From Acidobacteriota bacterium (GTDB lineage Bacteria; Acidobacteriota; Terriglobia; Bryobacterales; Bryobacteraceae): a stretch of DNA of 64,000 nt. The notes under the pieces are model-generated. The model was given only the letters and a program-made list of their open reading frames with translations. It made no database searches and had not been told where the DNA came from. The stretch is from positions 186,001 through 250,000 of the forward strand of contig JAFDVZ010000005.1 in the NCBI GenBank assembly GCA_018268715.1, in the 5' to 3' direction. Below, in pieces: positions 23,865 through 33,917 of this stretch. Position 1 is the stretch's first letter. Each line of letters starts with the position of its first letter. The translations under genes were made by a program, and so were the position numbers.

Positions 23865-26813
23865 ATGTATCGAAAAGCCCGCGCGGCGGCGTTCGCCCTA
23901 ACTTTCGCCATCCTGCTTGCCGGTCAGCCAACGGCCAAGCGGCCAATGGTGCACAAGGATTACGACTCCTGGCGGTCCATCACCAACCAGATTCTGTCGA
24001 ATGACGGCAAACTGCTGGCTTACGCCGTTTTCCCTGAAGAGGGCGACGGCGAACTCATCCTGAAGGACCTCGCTACCGGCGCGGAAAAGCGTGAGAACAT
24101 CGGTAGCCTCCCGCCGCCTCCCGACCCGTCGGCCGAACCTTCGGAGGATGCGCCTCCTCGCGTCCAGGGTGTCCGCATCGCTTTCACTCCGGACCAGCGG
24201 TACGTGGTCTCGTCCACGCATCCGCTGAAGGCCGACACCGACCAGGCAAAGAAGGACCGCAAGCGTCCGGATCAGATGCCGAAAGGCGGACTGGTTATCC
24301 TCCCGGTTGGAGCCGGCGCCACGCTACGTATCGCGGATGTGAAGAGCATGCAGGTTCCCGAGAAGGGCGATGCATTCGTCGCTTACCTGAAAGAGGCCGC
24401 CCCGGCCGCTCCCGCCCCCGCCGAGTCCAAGCCCGCCCAGGATGACGAAGACCAACGCCGCGCCGTTGCGCCCACGAGCGGTCCGAGTAGGCCGCAGTAC
24501 GGTACGGACCTGGTCATCCACGATCTGCGCGCCACGCCGGGCGCGGACCGCACCGTCGCGGAAGTTTCCGAGTTCACCCTCAGCCGCGATGGAAAGACGC
24601 TCGTGTACGCGGTGGCGTCGAAGAAGGAGGACGCGAATGGCATGTTCGCCGTCGCTCCTCTTTCCGCGGACGCCCCGCTTTCGCTCGTATCCGGCAAGGG
24701 TAAGTATGCGCGTCCCGTCTTCGAGCGGCTTCAGGGCCGGCTCGCATTCCTGGCCGCCCCGCGGCAGGGCGACTCCAAACAACTCCGCTTCCGCTTGTAT
24801 CTGTGGGATCGGAAGTCGTCGCAGCCGTTCGAAGCGGTTACGCCGGCGACGCCGGGTTTCCGCGATGGCTTTGTTCTGTACGATCGCGCCGCTATCAACT
24901 TCTCGTTCGATGGAGGGCGCGTCTTCGCCGGCGTGGCGCCCGCGAAAACAGTCGACGCTTCCGCGCCGGGGCGGCAGGCCGAGACCGCCGCGCCGGGCGA
25001 CGACAAGGTCGTGGCTGACCTCTGGCATTGGAAGGACGGGTTCGTTCAGCCAATGCAGAAGGTGCGCGCCAGCCAGGACCGCACCCGCTCCTACCGCGCT
25101 GTTTATGACATCGCGGCGAAGCGTTTTGTGCAACTCGCCGATCCCACCATGGCGGGTCTGACGCCGAGCGACGACGGCCGTTACTCCATCGGAACCGACG
25201 ATCGTTCGTACCGCTCCATGGTGGATTACGATGGCTCCTACGCGAACTTCTACCTGGTCGATTCCGCCACGGCCGATCGTAAACTCATCGCAGAGAAGTT
25301 CCGTTCCGGGGGAGGATTCGGCGGGGGATCCATCACGTGGTCTCCGAATGGGAAACACCTGCTCCAGTTTCGCGACGGTCAGTGGCACACGCTTAGCGTG
25401 CCCGATCTCAAGGACACGAATCTGACCGCGCGGCTGGGACTCGCATTCCATGACGAGGATCACGACACGCCGGGTCCGGCGCCGGCCTACGGCAACGCCG
25501 GCTGGACCAGGGACAATCGCGTCCTGATCTACGACCGTTTCGACGTCTGGGCGATAACTCCGGATGGTATGTCGGCGCGAAACGTCACGGCGGGCGTAGG
25601 TCGTCGCGACAAAACCCAATTTCGCGTTGTTCGTCTCGATCGCGCCGATCCGGACGCCGACGAGCGCGGCATTGACCCGGCCAAGCCTCTGATCCTCCGC
25701 GCCGAGAATCTCGAAACGCGTGATACGGGCGTATGGCGAGCGAGCTTGGCCGATGAGTCAGCGCCGACGCAGTTGCTCACCGGTCCGCGGAGTTACCGGC
25801 CGCTGCTCAAGGCCAGGAACGCCGACGTCGTTCTGCTGACGGCGACCACGTTCAGCGATGACGCCGACCTGCAGGTGACGGACTCCACATTCAGCAAACT
25901 GACCAGGGTGACAAACGTCAATCCGCAGAAGGCGGAACTGCTTTGGGGCGCGGCCGAACTCATCACCTACAAGACCATCGACGGCTTGGCGCTCAAGGGT
26001 GCGCTCTATAAGCCGGAGAACTTCGATCCGAAGAAGAAATACCCGCTGATGGTGTACATCTACGAACGTCTCTCGCAGACCATTCATAACTTCCCCGCGC
26101 CGCGTCCTAGCTCGTCCATCAGCATCCCCTACTATGTGAGCAATGGCTACCTGGTGTTGACGCCCGATATCGCCTACACGGTCGGCGCTCCGGGTCCGAG
26201 CGCCCTCAAGTGTGTGCTGCCGGCGGTCGACGCGGTGGTGGAGCGCGGGTATGTCGACGAAAACGCCATCGGAATTCAGGGACACAGTTGGGGCGGTTAC
26301 CAGATTGCGTATATGGTGACTCAGACCACCCGTTTCCGCGCGGCGGAGGCTGGCGCTCCGGTCGCCAACATGGTTAGCGCCTACAACGGAATTCGCTGGG
26401 GCACCGGACTACCACGGCAATTCCAGTATGAACAGACTCAGAGCCGCATCGGCGGGACGCCGTGGCAATACCCGTTGCGGTTCATCGAAAACTCGCCGGT
26501 ATTTCATCTCGACCGCGTCCGCACGCCGTTGCTGATGATTCACGACGATGGCGACGACGCGGTGCCGTGGTACCAGGGCATTGAAATGTTCCTGTCGCTG
26601 CGCCGCCTTGGCAAGGAAGTTTATCTGTTCAACTACAACGGCGAGCCGCATGGCCTTCGCAAGCGTCCGAACCAAAAGGACTACAGCGTCCGCATGCAGC
26701 AGTTCTTCGATCACTTCCTGAAGGGCGCTCCGGCCCCGGATTGGATGGAGAACGGCATCCCCTATCTCGACCGGGAGACGGAAAAGGAGAAGCTGGCGCC
26801 GAGTCAGCAATAA
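23865..26813 (+). CDS. S9-family peptidase (prolyl oligopeptidase type), secreted
   Basis: 982 residues from the ATG at 23865 (a GTG at 23847 is an alternative). A signal peptide (about residues 1-22) is followed by a long beta-propeller-like region (residues 30-720) with many FTPDQRYVV, LSRDGKTLVYAV and SPNGKHLLQF repeats, and then the alpha/beta-hydrolase domain. The nucleophile is Ser808 in GHSWGGYQ, the Asp lies in IHDDGDDAVPW and the His in GEPHGL near the C-terminus. The length is above the usual 700 residues because of inserted Pro/Ala-rich segments around residues 180-210. It would digest peptides outside the cytoplasm. Confidence 0.92.
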   Translation: MYRKARAAAFALTFAILLAGQPTAKRPMVHKDYDSWRSITNQILSNDGKLLAYAVFPEEGDGELILKDLATGAEKRENIGSLPPPPDPSAEPSEDAPPRVQGVRIAFTPDQRYVVSSTHPLKADTDQAKKDRKRPDQMPKGGLVILPVGAGATLRIADVKSMQVPEKGDAFVAYLKEAAPAAPAPAESKPAQDDEDQRRAVAPTSGPSRPQYGTDLVIHDLRATPGADRTVAEVSEFTLSRDGKTLVYAVASKKEDANGMFAVAPLSADAPLSLVSGKGKYARPVFERLQGRLAFLAAPRQGDSKQLRFRLYLWDRKSSQPFEAVTPATPGFRDGFVLYDRAAINFSFDGGRVFAGVAPAKTVDASAPGRQAETAAPGDDKVVADLWHWKDGFVQPMQKVRASQDRTRSYRAVYDIAAKRFVQLADPTMAGLTPSDDGRYSIGTDDRSYRSMVDYDGSYANFYLVDSATADRKLIAEKFRSGGGFGGGSITWSPNGKHLLQFRDGQWHTLSVPDLKDTNLTARLGLAFHDEDHDTPGPAPAYGNAGWTRDNRVLIYDRFDVWAITPDGMSARNVTAGVGRRDKTQFRVVRLDRADPDADERGIDPAKPLILRAENLETRDTGVWRASLADESAPTQLLTGPRSYRPLLKARNADVVLLTATTFSDDADLQVTDSTFSKLTRVTNVNPQKAELLWGAAELITYKTIDGLALKGALYKPENFDPKKKYPLMVYIYERLSQTIHNFPAPRPSSSISIPYYVSNGYLVLTPDIAYTVGAPGPSALKCVLPAVDAVVERGYVDENAIGIQGHSWGGYQIAYMVTQTTRFRAAEAGAPVANMVSAYNGIRWGTGLPRQFQYEQTQSRIGGTPWQYPLRFIENSPVFHLDRVRTPLLMIHDDGDDAVPWYQGIEMFLSLRRLGKEVYLFNYNGEPHGLRKRPNQKDYSVRMQQFFDHFLKGAPAPDWMENGIPYLDRETEKEKLAPSQQ

Positions 26814-26816
26814 CTC

Positions 26817-28103
26817 ATGAGACGACGTTCGTTTCTTGGCGCCGTGGCCGCGCCCGCCATGCTCAACGCCGCGCCGCAGGCCGTCGCGCAGAGTCTTCCG
26901 GCAGGCAAGGTGCTCAAGATCAAGGCCGTTGAGATCTGGAAAGTGGAGGGGCGCCGTAGGGCGCTGGCTGGAGTCAATAACCAGTTCCAGGTGCAGCCTC
27001 TCCACGTCTACGATGAGTTTCGGCCCAAGCCATACCGCGACAACCCGAATCCCCAGGAACGTGAGTCCGCTGTCTCCGCGTATTACCTGACCATTCGGAC
27101 CGATGGCGGCCCGGACGGCCTCTACGGCCCGGTGGATCGTGAGGCCGCAACAGTCATCGATCAAGACCTGAAACGGTTCCTTATCGGAAAAGACGCGCTG
27201 GCGGGCGAGGCGCTCTGGGACCAGATGCATCGGTCGAACCGGCATTCCCGCCGGGGCTATTTCATGATGGCGATCAGCGCCGTCGACAACGCGCTCTGGG
27301 ACATTCGCGGGCGGTTTTTTGGAACCCCAGTGTATCGCCTGCTCGGCGGTCCCACGCGATCCTCGGTGGCGGCGTACGGTAGTTGTCTTGGCTACTCGAC
27401 CGAACCCGAAGCCGCTGCAAGGAAGTCCGCGGAGTTGCTGGCCGCCGGTTATCGTCACCAGAAGTGGTTCATGCCGTACGGCCCCGGCGACGGTCTCGAA
27501 GGACTCGACAAGAACGTCGAACTGATCCGGGCGGTGCGTGCGGCTGTCGGTCAGGATGTCGACATCATGTGCGACGCCTATTCCGGTTGGAACCTCGACT
27601 ATGCGCTGGCGTGGGCCCGGCGATGCGAGCAATACAATCCGCGCTGGATTGAGGAGGCCTTTCATCCCGAGAAGATCGAGAGCTTCGTCGAGTTACGCCG
27701 TAAGACGTCGATTCCCGTCGCGACGGGCGAGCACTTCTACGGTCGTTGGGAGACTCACGAGTATCTGAAGGCCGGCGCCATCAGCGTGGTGCAGGCGGAT
27801 CCCGAGTGGTGTGGCGGAGTCACCGAATTGTTGAAGATCGTCGCGGTCTCGACGCTGTTTGACGCGCAGGTGATCCCGCACGGCCATGGCGTCCACGCCG
27901 CTCTCCACGTCGTCGCCAGCCAGCCGCCGATGACCTGTCCCTGGATCGAATACCTCATCAACAAGATGAGATCCTATCACCACTTTGAGAAGCACGACTA
28001 CCACGTTGTGAGCGGGCGAGTGTCGCTTCCTGAGCGTCCCGGGTTCGGTATTGAGTTGGATGAGGCGAAGGTGGAGAAGAAGTCGCTGGCGGGGTGGAGT
28101 TAG
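26817..28103 (+). CDS. Enolase-superfamily sugar-acid dehydratase (mandelate racemase/muconate lactonizing type), exported
   Basis: 428 residues. A Tat signal (RRRSFLGAVAAPAML) opens the protein, unusual for this family and frequent in Acidobacteriota. The barrel shows the metal ligands in order: Asp in DIMCDAYSGWN, Glu in WIEEAF, Glu/His in VATGEHFYGRW, and the general base His in IPHGHGVHAALH. This resembles L-rhamnonate/galactonate dehydratases. The reaction would be loss of water from an aldonic acid to give a 2-keto-3-deoxy acid. It lies three bases after the S9 peptidase stop, so the two are probably cotranscribed, and it ends 53 bases before the convergent TonB receptor gene. Confidence 0.87.
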   Translation: MRRRSFLGAVAAPAMLNAAPQAVAQSLPAGKVLKIKAVEIWKVEGRRRALAGVNNQFQVQPLHVYDEFRPKPYRDNPNPQERESAVSAYYLTIRTDGGPDGLYGPVDREAATVIDQDLKRFLIGKDALAGEALWDQMHRSNRHSRRGYFMMAISAVDNALWDIRGRFFGTPVYRLLGGPTRSSVAAYGSCLGYSTEPEAAARKSAELLAAGYRHQKWFMPYGPGDGLEGLDKNVELIRAVRAAVGQDVDIMCDAYSGWNLDYALAWARRCEQYNPRWIEEAFHPEKIESFVELRRKTSIPVATGEHFYGRWETHEYLKAGAISVVQADPEWCGGVTELLKIVAVSTLFDAQVIPHGHGVHAALHVVASQPPMTCPWIEYLINKMRSYHHFEKHDYHVVSGRVSLPERPGFGIELDEAKVEKKSLAGWS

Positions 28104-28121
28104 CAGGGGACAGGTGAGTGA

Positions 28122-28141
28122 GGGGGCGGCGAACCGCCCCC
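28122..28141. terminator. Shared hairpin between convergent genes
   Basis: GGGGGCGG at 28122-28129, loop CGAA, CCGCCCCC at 28134-28141. The very stable stem lies between two convergent stop codons and could end transcription from both sides, although no T-tract follows. Confidence 0.5.
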
Positions 28142-28156
28142 CTCGGTGATCGCTTG

Positions 28157-31100
28157 TTAGAAGACCAACTTCAGCGCCAACTGGACGTTGAACGGTTCGC
28201 CGGCGCCGATGCCGGTTGCTCCGTTTGCGTCGCCGATGGTGTCGCCGATGCGGCCAAAGCTGCCCGAACTGAGTGAACCCGTCGGGTTCGGAAGGTTCGT
28301 GCGGTTAAACAGGTTGAACATCTCCACGCGGAACTGCGACCGGATGCGCTCCGTAATCGGAGTCTCCTTCATGATCGCGAAGTCCGTGGTGAAGAACCCG
28401 GGCCCGCGCAGCGTGTTGCGGCCGAGCGTGCCGAACGTTCCCGAGGTCGGGTTTACGAAAGCGGCGGGATTCAGCCACTGCACGTACTTGGAGCCGCTCG
28501 ACGTCGTCACGATCGACGAACTGCCGCCCTGGTAGGGATCGCTCACCTGCACCACGCGGTCGCGGCCTTCGAAGGTCCCGCTGAAGTTCTTGCCGGCGGT
28601 GACGCTAAACGGACGGCCCGAGTAGGCCGAGATCAGCGTGTTGAGCTGCCATCCACGGACCAGGAGCTTCGGTCCGTGCTCCAGGGCGGGGATCTGGTAG
28701 GTGATGTAGGTCGTGAACGTGTGGCGGATGTCGAAGTCGGAGTTGCCGTAGTCCTGCTTCAGGTTGTAGCTGTTCATCGGCGTCGCGCCGCGGACCGCGG
28801 ACGCATCGTCGATGGCGTGGCCAACCGTGTAGCCGAACTGGGACGTCACACCGTGCCAGTTATTGGTGCGCAGGCTGGCCACCATGCCCTGGTAGTGCGA
28901 GTTAGCCGCGCTGCCCACCTGGTTGATGGTGGCCAGAGTCGGGAAAGTCGAGTAATACGGGCGAGTCGTATTCTGGACGGAGCGGATAGCGGCCGTGCCG
29001 AGAGTCGAATTCAGCGGCTGGTTGATGTCGAGCACCGTCAGCAAGTGGTGCGCAACGCTGCCAACATAGCCGAGTTCGGCGACAACCGCCGTATTGACCT
29101 GATACTGCAGGTTCAGGCCGAAGTTCTGCGAGGAGGCGTTCTTGAAGCCCTGGTCGACTGAGAAGGCGCCATACGGCGGCGAAGGAATGTTCGCGTCGCC
29201 GAAAATCGCCTGGCCCGAGGCGATCTGATAGTTGCTGCGGGTCAGCGAATACACCGGAGCCTTGCTGCCAGGATTCGACAGGATGCCCGTCGCGCCGCTG
29301 TTCGGCGGACGGTTGTCGCCGAAGGCGTTCACTGCCGGCGAGTCATAGTAGATGCCGTAGTTGCCGCGGACGACGAACTTGCCGCCCGAAACCGGGGAGT
29401 AGGCGAAGCCGATACGGGGGGCGATGTTGTTCCACCGCTTGGGATACAGAGAATCCAGGCCGTTGGAGCCCGTGTAGACGATGCCGCCCTTATTCGGGAG
29501 GAACGTCGAGATGCGGTTGGTCGGATCCGAGATCGGGCCGAAGTACTCCCAGCGAGCGCCGTAGTCGAGGCTCAGGCGGCGAGTCAGCCGCCAGGTGTCC
29601 TGGGCGAACATGCTGAACGCGTTCATGTAATAGTTGCGCTGCAGGTCGCCGCGCACGATGGTCGACGAAGAGACATAGCCGCCCAGGAAGTCGGCGAGGC
29701 TCTTGAGGTTGTTGGAGACGCTCGCGTCGTTGGCCCAGGGACCCTGCGTGCCGTCGAAACTGAACGTGCCACGCTGGTTGCGCATGTAGAAGACATCAGC
29801 GCGGGCGCGGCGGTATTCGCCGCCGAACCGCAGCTGGTGAGCGCTCTTGGTGATGCTCAGCGTTTCGTTCAGGTGGCCCGTGGTGTCGATGCGGCCCAGC
29901 GGCGGGGTCAGTCCGATTTCATCGAAACCGGAGATGGCGATGTCCGGCGATCCGCCTAGCGACGGATTGGTGACGCCCGTGTTCAGTCCCGCGGCCACCG
30001 GGTTCGCGCTGGTGTCGAAGTCGTTGAAGGTCTGTTTGAAGTAGTTGACGCCGGCCAGGAGCTGATTCGCCATGGTGGGCGAGAAGACCGTGTTATACAC
30101 CACCGAGTAGTTCTGCATGCGGCTGGGAGCCACCTGGTAGTACTCGTGCAGCGGGGAGCCGACGGGAGCGGTCTGGGCGCCGGTTCCGACAAACCACCGG
30201 GCCGACAGGTTGTTCTTCGCGTTGATGACGTAGTCGATCTTCGCGATGCCGTTGTCGCTGTAGTTGTCGCTGATGTCATTGCCGAAGAAGTTCGGCGAGA
30301 CGGCTCCGCCGGAGCGGGCGCGTGACGGCCAGAACGACAGCAGGTTGGTCGAGACGGGGTTCACCGCGATGCCGTACTTCGCGAGCACGCCCTGGGCCTG
30401 AGTCACCCACGCCGACGACGGCTCCGTCGAGGAGTTGCCGTTGCCTACGATCAGCTTCTGCCGTTCGTAGGTCACGAAGTAGAACAGCTTATCCTTGATC
30501 ACCGGTCCGCCCACCGAAGCGCCGAACTGATTGTTCTTCAGCTTCGGCTTGGGAGTCCCGGCGGGAGCGAAGGGCGTGTTCTCGGCCAGCGCATCGTTGC
30601 GGTTGAAGTAATAGACGCTGCCATGCAGCGAGTTGGTGCCGGACTTGATCACCATGTTGATCGATCCGCCGGCGTTACGTCCGGACTCGGCGTTGGCGTG
30701 GCTTTGCACGGAGAACTGGTCGATCGCGTCGATCGGCAGCAGCGTTCCCGCCACGCCGGACACGCCGCCCTGGTTGACGGCCGCCGAGTTGTGCCAAAGG
30801 TCGTTGTTGTCGGCGCCGTCGATCTGCCAGTTGTTCTGCATCGTACGCGCGCCGTTCAGCGATCCAGCGCCGTTCACGCCAGGCGCGAGCTTCACCAACT
30901 GCGTAAAGTCGCGGCCGTTCAACGGAACTTCCTGAACCGCCTTGTCGGGAATAACCTGGTTGAGCGTTGCCGTGTCGGTGTCGAGAGTCACCGCGGCGGC
31001 CGCTACTTCGATCGCCTGCGTCTGGCTGGCGATCTTCAGCTTGATATCGAGCGACGCGATCTTGCCGACCTCGACGCGCAGCGCCTGGATCTTCTGAATG

Positions 31101-31357
31101 TCGAAGCCGGGCTGGGAGATCGTGACCGAATACTCGCCAAGAGGGAGATCGGGGACCGTGAATTCCCCCGAGTTGGATGTTACCGTGCTACGCTTGAGGC
31201 CGGTACCGGTGTTGGATACTTCCACAGGGGCGCCTGCGATTGCTGCCCCCGTCGGATCGGTTACCGTCCCAGCTATGCTTCCGCGAAATACCTGCGCCGG
31301 CAGCACGGAGGCTACAGACGCCAAAAACAGCAGAGACGCCACTTTCTTTAGATTCAT
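28157..31357 (-). CDS. TonB-dependent receptor, Oar-like
   Basis: 1066 residues from the ATG at 31357 (MNLKKVASLLFLASVASVLPAQ signal). The N-terminal carboxypeptidase-regulatory-like Ig fold (GSIAGTVTDPTGAAIAGAPVEV...DLPLGEYSVTISQPGF) is followed by a plug (ELDKA-like PDKAVQEVPLNGRDFTQLVKLAPGVNG) and a long barrel ending in aromatic-terminated strands (NVQLALKLVF). This layout is the abundant Acidobacteriota receptor class, thought to import carbohydrates or peptides; the N-terminal TonB box is not clear. Upstream (31358-31547) is a divergent region of about 190 bases before a response regulator gene. No ligand can be deduced. Confidence 0.93.
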   Translation of the reverse strand: MNLKKVASLLFLASVASVLPAQVFRGSIAGTVTDPTGAAIAGAPVEVSNTGTGLKRSTVTSNSGEFTVPDLPLGEYSVTISQPGFDIQKIQALRVEVGKIASLDIKLKIASQTQAIEVAAAAVTLDTDTATLNQVIPDKAVQEVPLNGRDFTQLVKLAPGVNGAGSLNGARTMQNNWQIDGADNNDLWHNSAAVNQGGVSGVAGTLLPIDAIDQFSVQSHANAESGRNAGGSINMVIKSGTNSLHGSVYYFNRNDALAENTPFAPAGTPKPKLKNNQFGASVGGPVIKDKLFYFVTYERQKLIVGNGNSSTEPSSAWVTQAQGVLAKYGIAVNPVSTNLLSFWPSRARSGGAVSPNFFGNDISDNYSDNGIAKIDYVINAKNNLSARWFVGTGAQTAPVGSPLHEYYQVAPSRMQNYSVVYNTVFSPTMANQLLAGVNYFKQTFNDFDTSANPVAAGLNTGVTNPSLGGSPDIAISGFDEIGLTPPLGRIDTTGHLNETLSITKSAHQLRFGGEYRRARADVFYMRNQRGTFSFDGTQGPWANDASVSNNLKSLADFLGGYVSSSTIVRGDLQRNYYMNAFSMFAQDTWRLTRRLSLDYGARWEYFGPISDPTNRISTFLPNKGGIVYTGSNGLDSLYPKRWNNIAPRIGFAYSPVSGGKFVVRGNYGIYYDSPAVNAFGDNRPPNSGATGILSNPGSKAPVYSLTRSNYQIASGQAIFGDANIPSPPYGAFSVDQGFKNASSQNFGLNLQYQVNTAVVAELGYVGSVAHHLLTVLDINQPLNSTLGTAAIRSVQNTTRPYYSTFPTLATINQVGSAANSHYQGMVASLRTNNWHGVTSQFGYTVGHAIDDASAVRGATPMNSYNLKQDYGNSDFDIRHTFTTYITYQIPALEHGPKLLVRGWQLNTLISAYSGRPFSVTAGKNFSGTFEGRDRVVQVSDPYQGGSSSIVTTSSGSKYVQWLNPAAFVNPTSGTFGTLGRNTLRGPGFFTTDFAIMKETPITERIRSQFRVEMFNLFNRTNLPNPTGSLSSGSFGRIGDTIGDANGATGIGAGEPFNVQLALKLVF

Positions 31358-31547
31358 TTGACTAACCCCATTTAGAGAGAGGATTCCAGCTACGGGGCTT
31401 GCGGTCAGCACGGACCGTCATGTAAAACTATTTCGTTAATATAGCACGCCCTTCCTTTTCTTCCCCCCAAATGTGCAGGGCTTGTAAAAAGAATGTGAAC
31501 TGACCCCCATTAGAAATTTCTTGCCTTACAATCGCAACAGCCCGCCT

Positions 31548-32222
31548 ATGCAGACCATCCTCGTCATCGACGACGACGAAAACCTCCGCGACACGATCGG
31601 GATTATGCTCGAGAAGGAGGGCTTCAAGGCCGTCCTCATCGGTGACGGCAAGACCGGATTGCAGGAAGCGCTGGCGCTGAAACCCGGTCTGATCCTGGTG
31701 GACCTCCGCATGCCTGGACTCACCGGGGTGGAGGTGTGCAAACGCCTGCGCGCCGCCGGCATGCAGACGCCGCTCATCGTTTTGAGCGCCGTCGGCGACG
31801 AGGTGGACAAGGTCCTGCTGCTCGAAATCGGCGCCGACGACTACATCGTCAAGCCGTTCGGAACGCGCGAGTTGCTGGCCCGCATCCGCGCCCTGTTGCG
31901 ACGCGCCTCGGCGGAGTCCCATCAAGTGCTGGCCTTCGGCGATGTCGAGGTCGATCTCGACCGCCGCGTCGTCGCCAAAGCCGGCGTCGAGGTTCGTATG
32001 ACCCGCGCCGAATACAACCTCCTCACCTTCTTCCTCCAGAATCCCGATCGCCCTCTGACGCGCGACATGATACTGAACTCAGTCTGGGGTTACGAGAGCT
32101 TCCCGAACACCAGAACGGTCGACGCGCACGTGGTCCGGCTCCGCCAGAAGCTCGAACCGGACCAGAACGCTCCCCGTCACTTCATCACCCTCCATGGAGT
32201 GGGGTACCGGTTTCTGCCATGA
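31548..32222 (+). CDS. OmpR/PhoB-family response regulator
   Basis: 224 residues from the ATG at 31548; the TTG at 31521 is rejected because it only adds residues before the conserved TILVIDDD start. The receiver spans residues 1-120 with acidic pair DDD (8-10), phospho-acceptor Asp52 (LILVDLRMPG) and Lys in VKPFG; the winged-helix DNA-binding domain spans about 128-224 (RAEYNLLTFFLQNPDRPLTRDMILNSVWGY...VDAHVVRLRQKLE). It opens a tight run of five genes: the next start overlaps its stop by four bases. The matching kinase is probably at 34603. Confidence 0.95.
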   Translation: MQTILVIDDDENLRDTIGIMLEKEGFKAVLIGDGKTGLQEALALKPGLILVDLRMPGLTGVEVCKRLRAAGMQTPLIVLSAVGDEVDKVLLLEIGADDYIVKPFGTRELLARIRALLRRASAESHQVLAFGDVEVDLDRRVVAKAGVEVRMTRAEYNLLTFFLQNPDRPLTRDMILNSVWGYESFPNTRTVDAHVVRLRQKLEPDQNAPRHFITLHGVGYRFLP

Positions 32223-32593
32223 GCCGCATCGTCTTGCTGGTGGAGGATGCCGAATCCTGTTCCACCACGCTCGAGGTGGCCCTCGACCGGATACCGGACC
32301 TCGTCGTAAAATCAGCAACAACCTCCGAACAGGCGCTGGAGATGCTCCATCGGGAGCCCATCAGCGCCCTGATCACCGATCTCCATCTGCCTAATATGGA
32401 TGGGATGGAGTTGGTGGAGCGGGTTCGCGCCCGGCCGTCCGGCGCCCGCATCCCCATCCTGGTGATCAGCGGAGACGCCGATCCGCGGACGCCGGAGCGA
32501 GTGCTGCGCGCGGGAGCCGACGCGTTCTTCGCCAAGCCCTACTCTCCAGCGGCCGTGCGTCAGAAGCTGGAGACTCTCTTGAATGCGGTCTAG
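32219..32593 (+). CDS. Single-domain response regulator (receiver only)
   Basis: 124 residues, receiver only. Acidic residues in VLLVEDAES, phospho-acceptor Asp54 (SALITDLHLPNMDG) and Lys in AKPYS are present; there is no output domain. Such proteins serve as phosphate shuttles or as partners of a kinase. The ATG overlaps the stop of the OmpR-type regulator by four bases (ATGA) and the stop region overlaps the start of the next gene by 11 bases. Confidence 0.9.
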   Translation: MSRIVLLVEDAESCSTTLEVALDRIPDLVVKSATTSEQALEMLHREPISALITDLHLPNMDGMELVERVRARPSGARIPILVISGDADPRTPERVLRAGADAFFAKPYSPAAVRQKLETLLNAV

Positions 32594-33917
32594 TACACGT
32601 TTGCTGTTGTGGCTCGTCCCCGCGATCGCCGCCGCGCAGGACCGTCAGGAACTGAAGGAGATCCTCGACCGTCTGGCGCGGGTCGAGGAGCAGAACCGTA
32701 TGCTGGTCGACGAGGTTCGCGCCCTGCGCAAGGAACTCGCCGAATCCCGCGCCGGAGCGCCGGCCGCCCCGTCTGCTCCGCCGGTGGAGGAACGGCTGGA
32801 AGTCGCCGAGAACCGCATCGCCGAGCAGGCCCAATCCAAACTCGAATCGGATCATCGCTCCCCTGTCCAACTCACCGGGATGGTGCTGTTCAATGCGTGG
32901 TTGAACGGCCGTTCAAATGGCGACTCGTTCAACCCCACCACGGCCTCGGCCTCAACTGGACAGTTCCTTGGAGGCGGCACGTTCCGTCAAAGTGTTATAG
33001 GGCTCAAATTCCAGGGGCCACGGATCGCCGGCGGCGGCAATGTCAGCGGTTCCGTGTATATGGACTTCTTCGCTGGAACCGCCTCGTCGCTCAACCAGCT
33101 CTTCCGCCTGCGTCTGGCGACCGTCGACTTGAACTGGAGGAACACCACCGTGTCCGTCGGTCAGGACAAACCGATCATCGCGCCGCGCGAGCCGGACTCG
33201 CTCGCTCAGGTAGGGGTGTCTCCGCTCACCGCGGCGGGCAATCTGTGGCTTTGGCAGCCCCAGGCGCGCGTGGAGCAACGTTTCCACCTCTCCGATTCGA
33301 CGATTCTGCGCGGACAGTTCGGCGTCTTCCAAACCAGCGAATCCTACCCCGGGCTTTCGGCGGAATACCGCGCCGCCACAGCCTCGGCCCGACCGTCTGC
33401 GGAGGGCAGAGTGGAGATCTCCCATCAATTTCGCGGAGTATCCTATATAGAAGTTGCTTATGGGATTCATGCGAGCCAATCCCACGTCCACGGAGTCTCT
33501 TTACCTTCGAGAATCTACTCGTTTGACTGGTTGATCCGCCCGTTTGCCCGTTTGGACATTACGGGTGCGTATTTCACGGGACAGAACGTCAGCGTCACTG
33601 GTTCCATACGGCAAGGGATCACCTTTTTCGGAGAGAACGGCCGTTCGGTCCACAGTCAGGGCGGATGGGCTCAACTGGCCCTGCGCCCCACCAGCCGCCT
33701 CAGCTTCCACCTCTACGGCGGCGCGCAGGACGACCGGAACGCCGACCTGCTGGCCGGCGCCATCGGCCGGAACATGATCTACGCCGCGAACGTGATGTAC
33801 CGGGTCGGTCCGAACCTGCTCGCCAGCTTCGAAGCGTCGCAGGTGCGGACTTCCTACCTCGGCTCCGGACTGCGCCTGAACCCACACTATGATCTCGCCC
33901 TGGCGTATCTGTTTTAG
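32583..33917 (+). CDS. Outer-membrane beta-barrel protein with N-terminal coiled coil
   Basis: 444 residues. Signal peptide to about residue 18 (MRSSTRLLLWLVPAIAAAQ), then a Glu/Arg/Leu-rich helical stretch (about 19-90, LKEILDRLARVEEQNRMLVDEVRALRKELAE) predicted as coiled coil, then alternating hydrophobic strands to the C-terminal LAYLF, the pattern of a porin barrel ending in Phe. Related proteins in Acidobacteriota and Proteobacteria are annotated as putative phosphate-selective or DUF-type porins, but I could not assign a channel type. It overlaps the upstream receiver gene by 11 bases and the downstream cupredoxin gene by 29 bases. Confidence 0.75.
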   Translation: MRSSTRLLLWLVPAIAAAQDRQELKEILDRLARVEEQNRMLVDEVRALRKELAESRAGAPAAPSAPPVEERLEVAENRIAEQAQSKLESDHRSPVQLTGMVLFNAWLNGRSNGDSFNPTTASASTGQFLGGGTFRQSVIGLKFQGPRIAGGGNVSGSVYMDFFAGTASSLNQLFRLRLATVDLNWRNTTVSVGQDKPIIAPREPDSLAQVGVSPLTAAGNLWLWQPQARVEQRFHLSDSTILRGQFGVFQTSESYPGLSAEYRAATASARPSAEGRVEISHQFRGVSYIEVAYGIHASQSHVHGVSLPSRIYSFDWLIRPFARLDITGAYFTGQNVSVTGSIRQGITFFGENGRSVHSQGGWAQLALRPTSRLSFHLYGGAQDDRNADLLAGAIGRNMIYAANVMYRVGPNLLASFEASQVRTSYLGSGLRLNPHYDLALAYLF

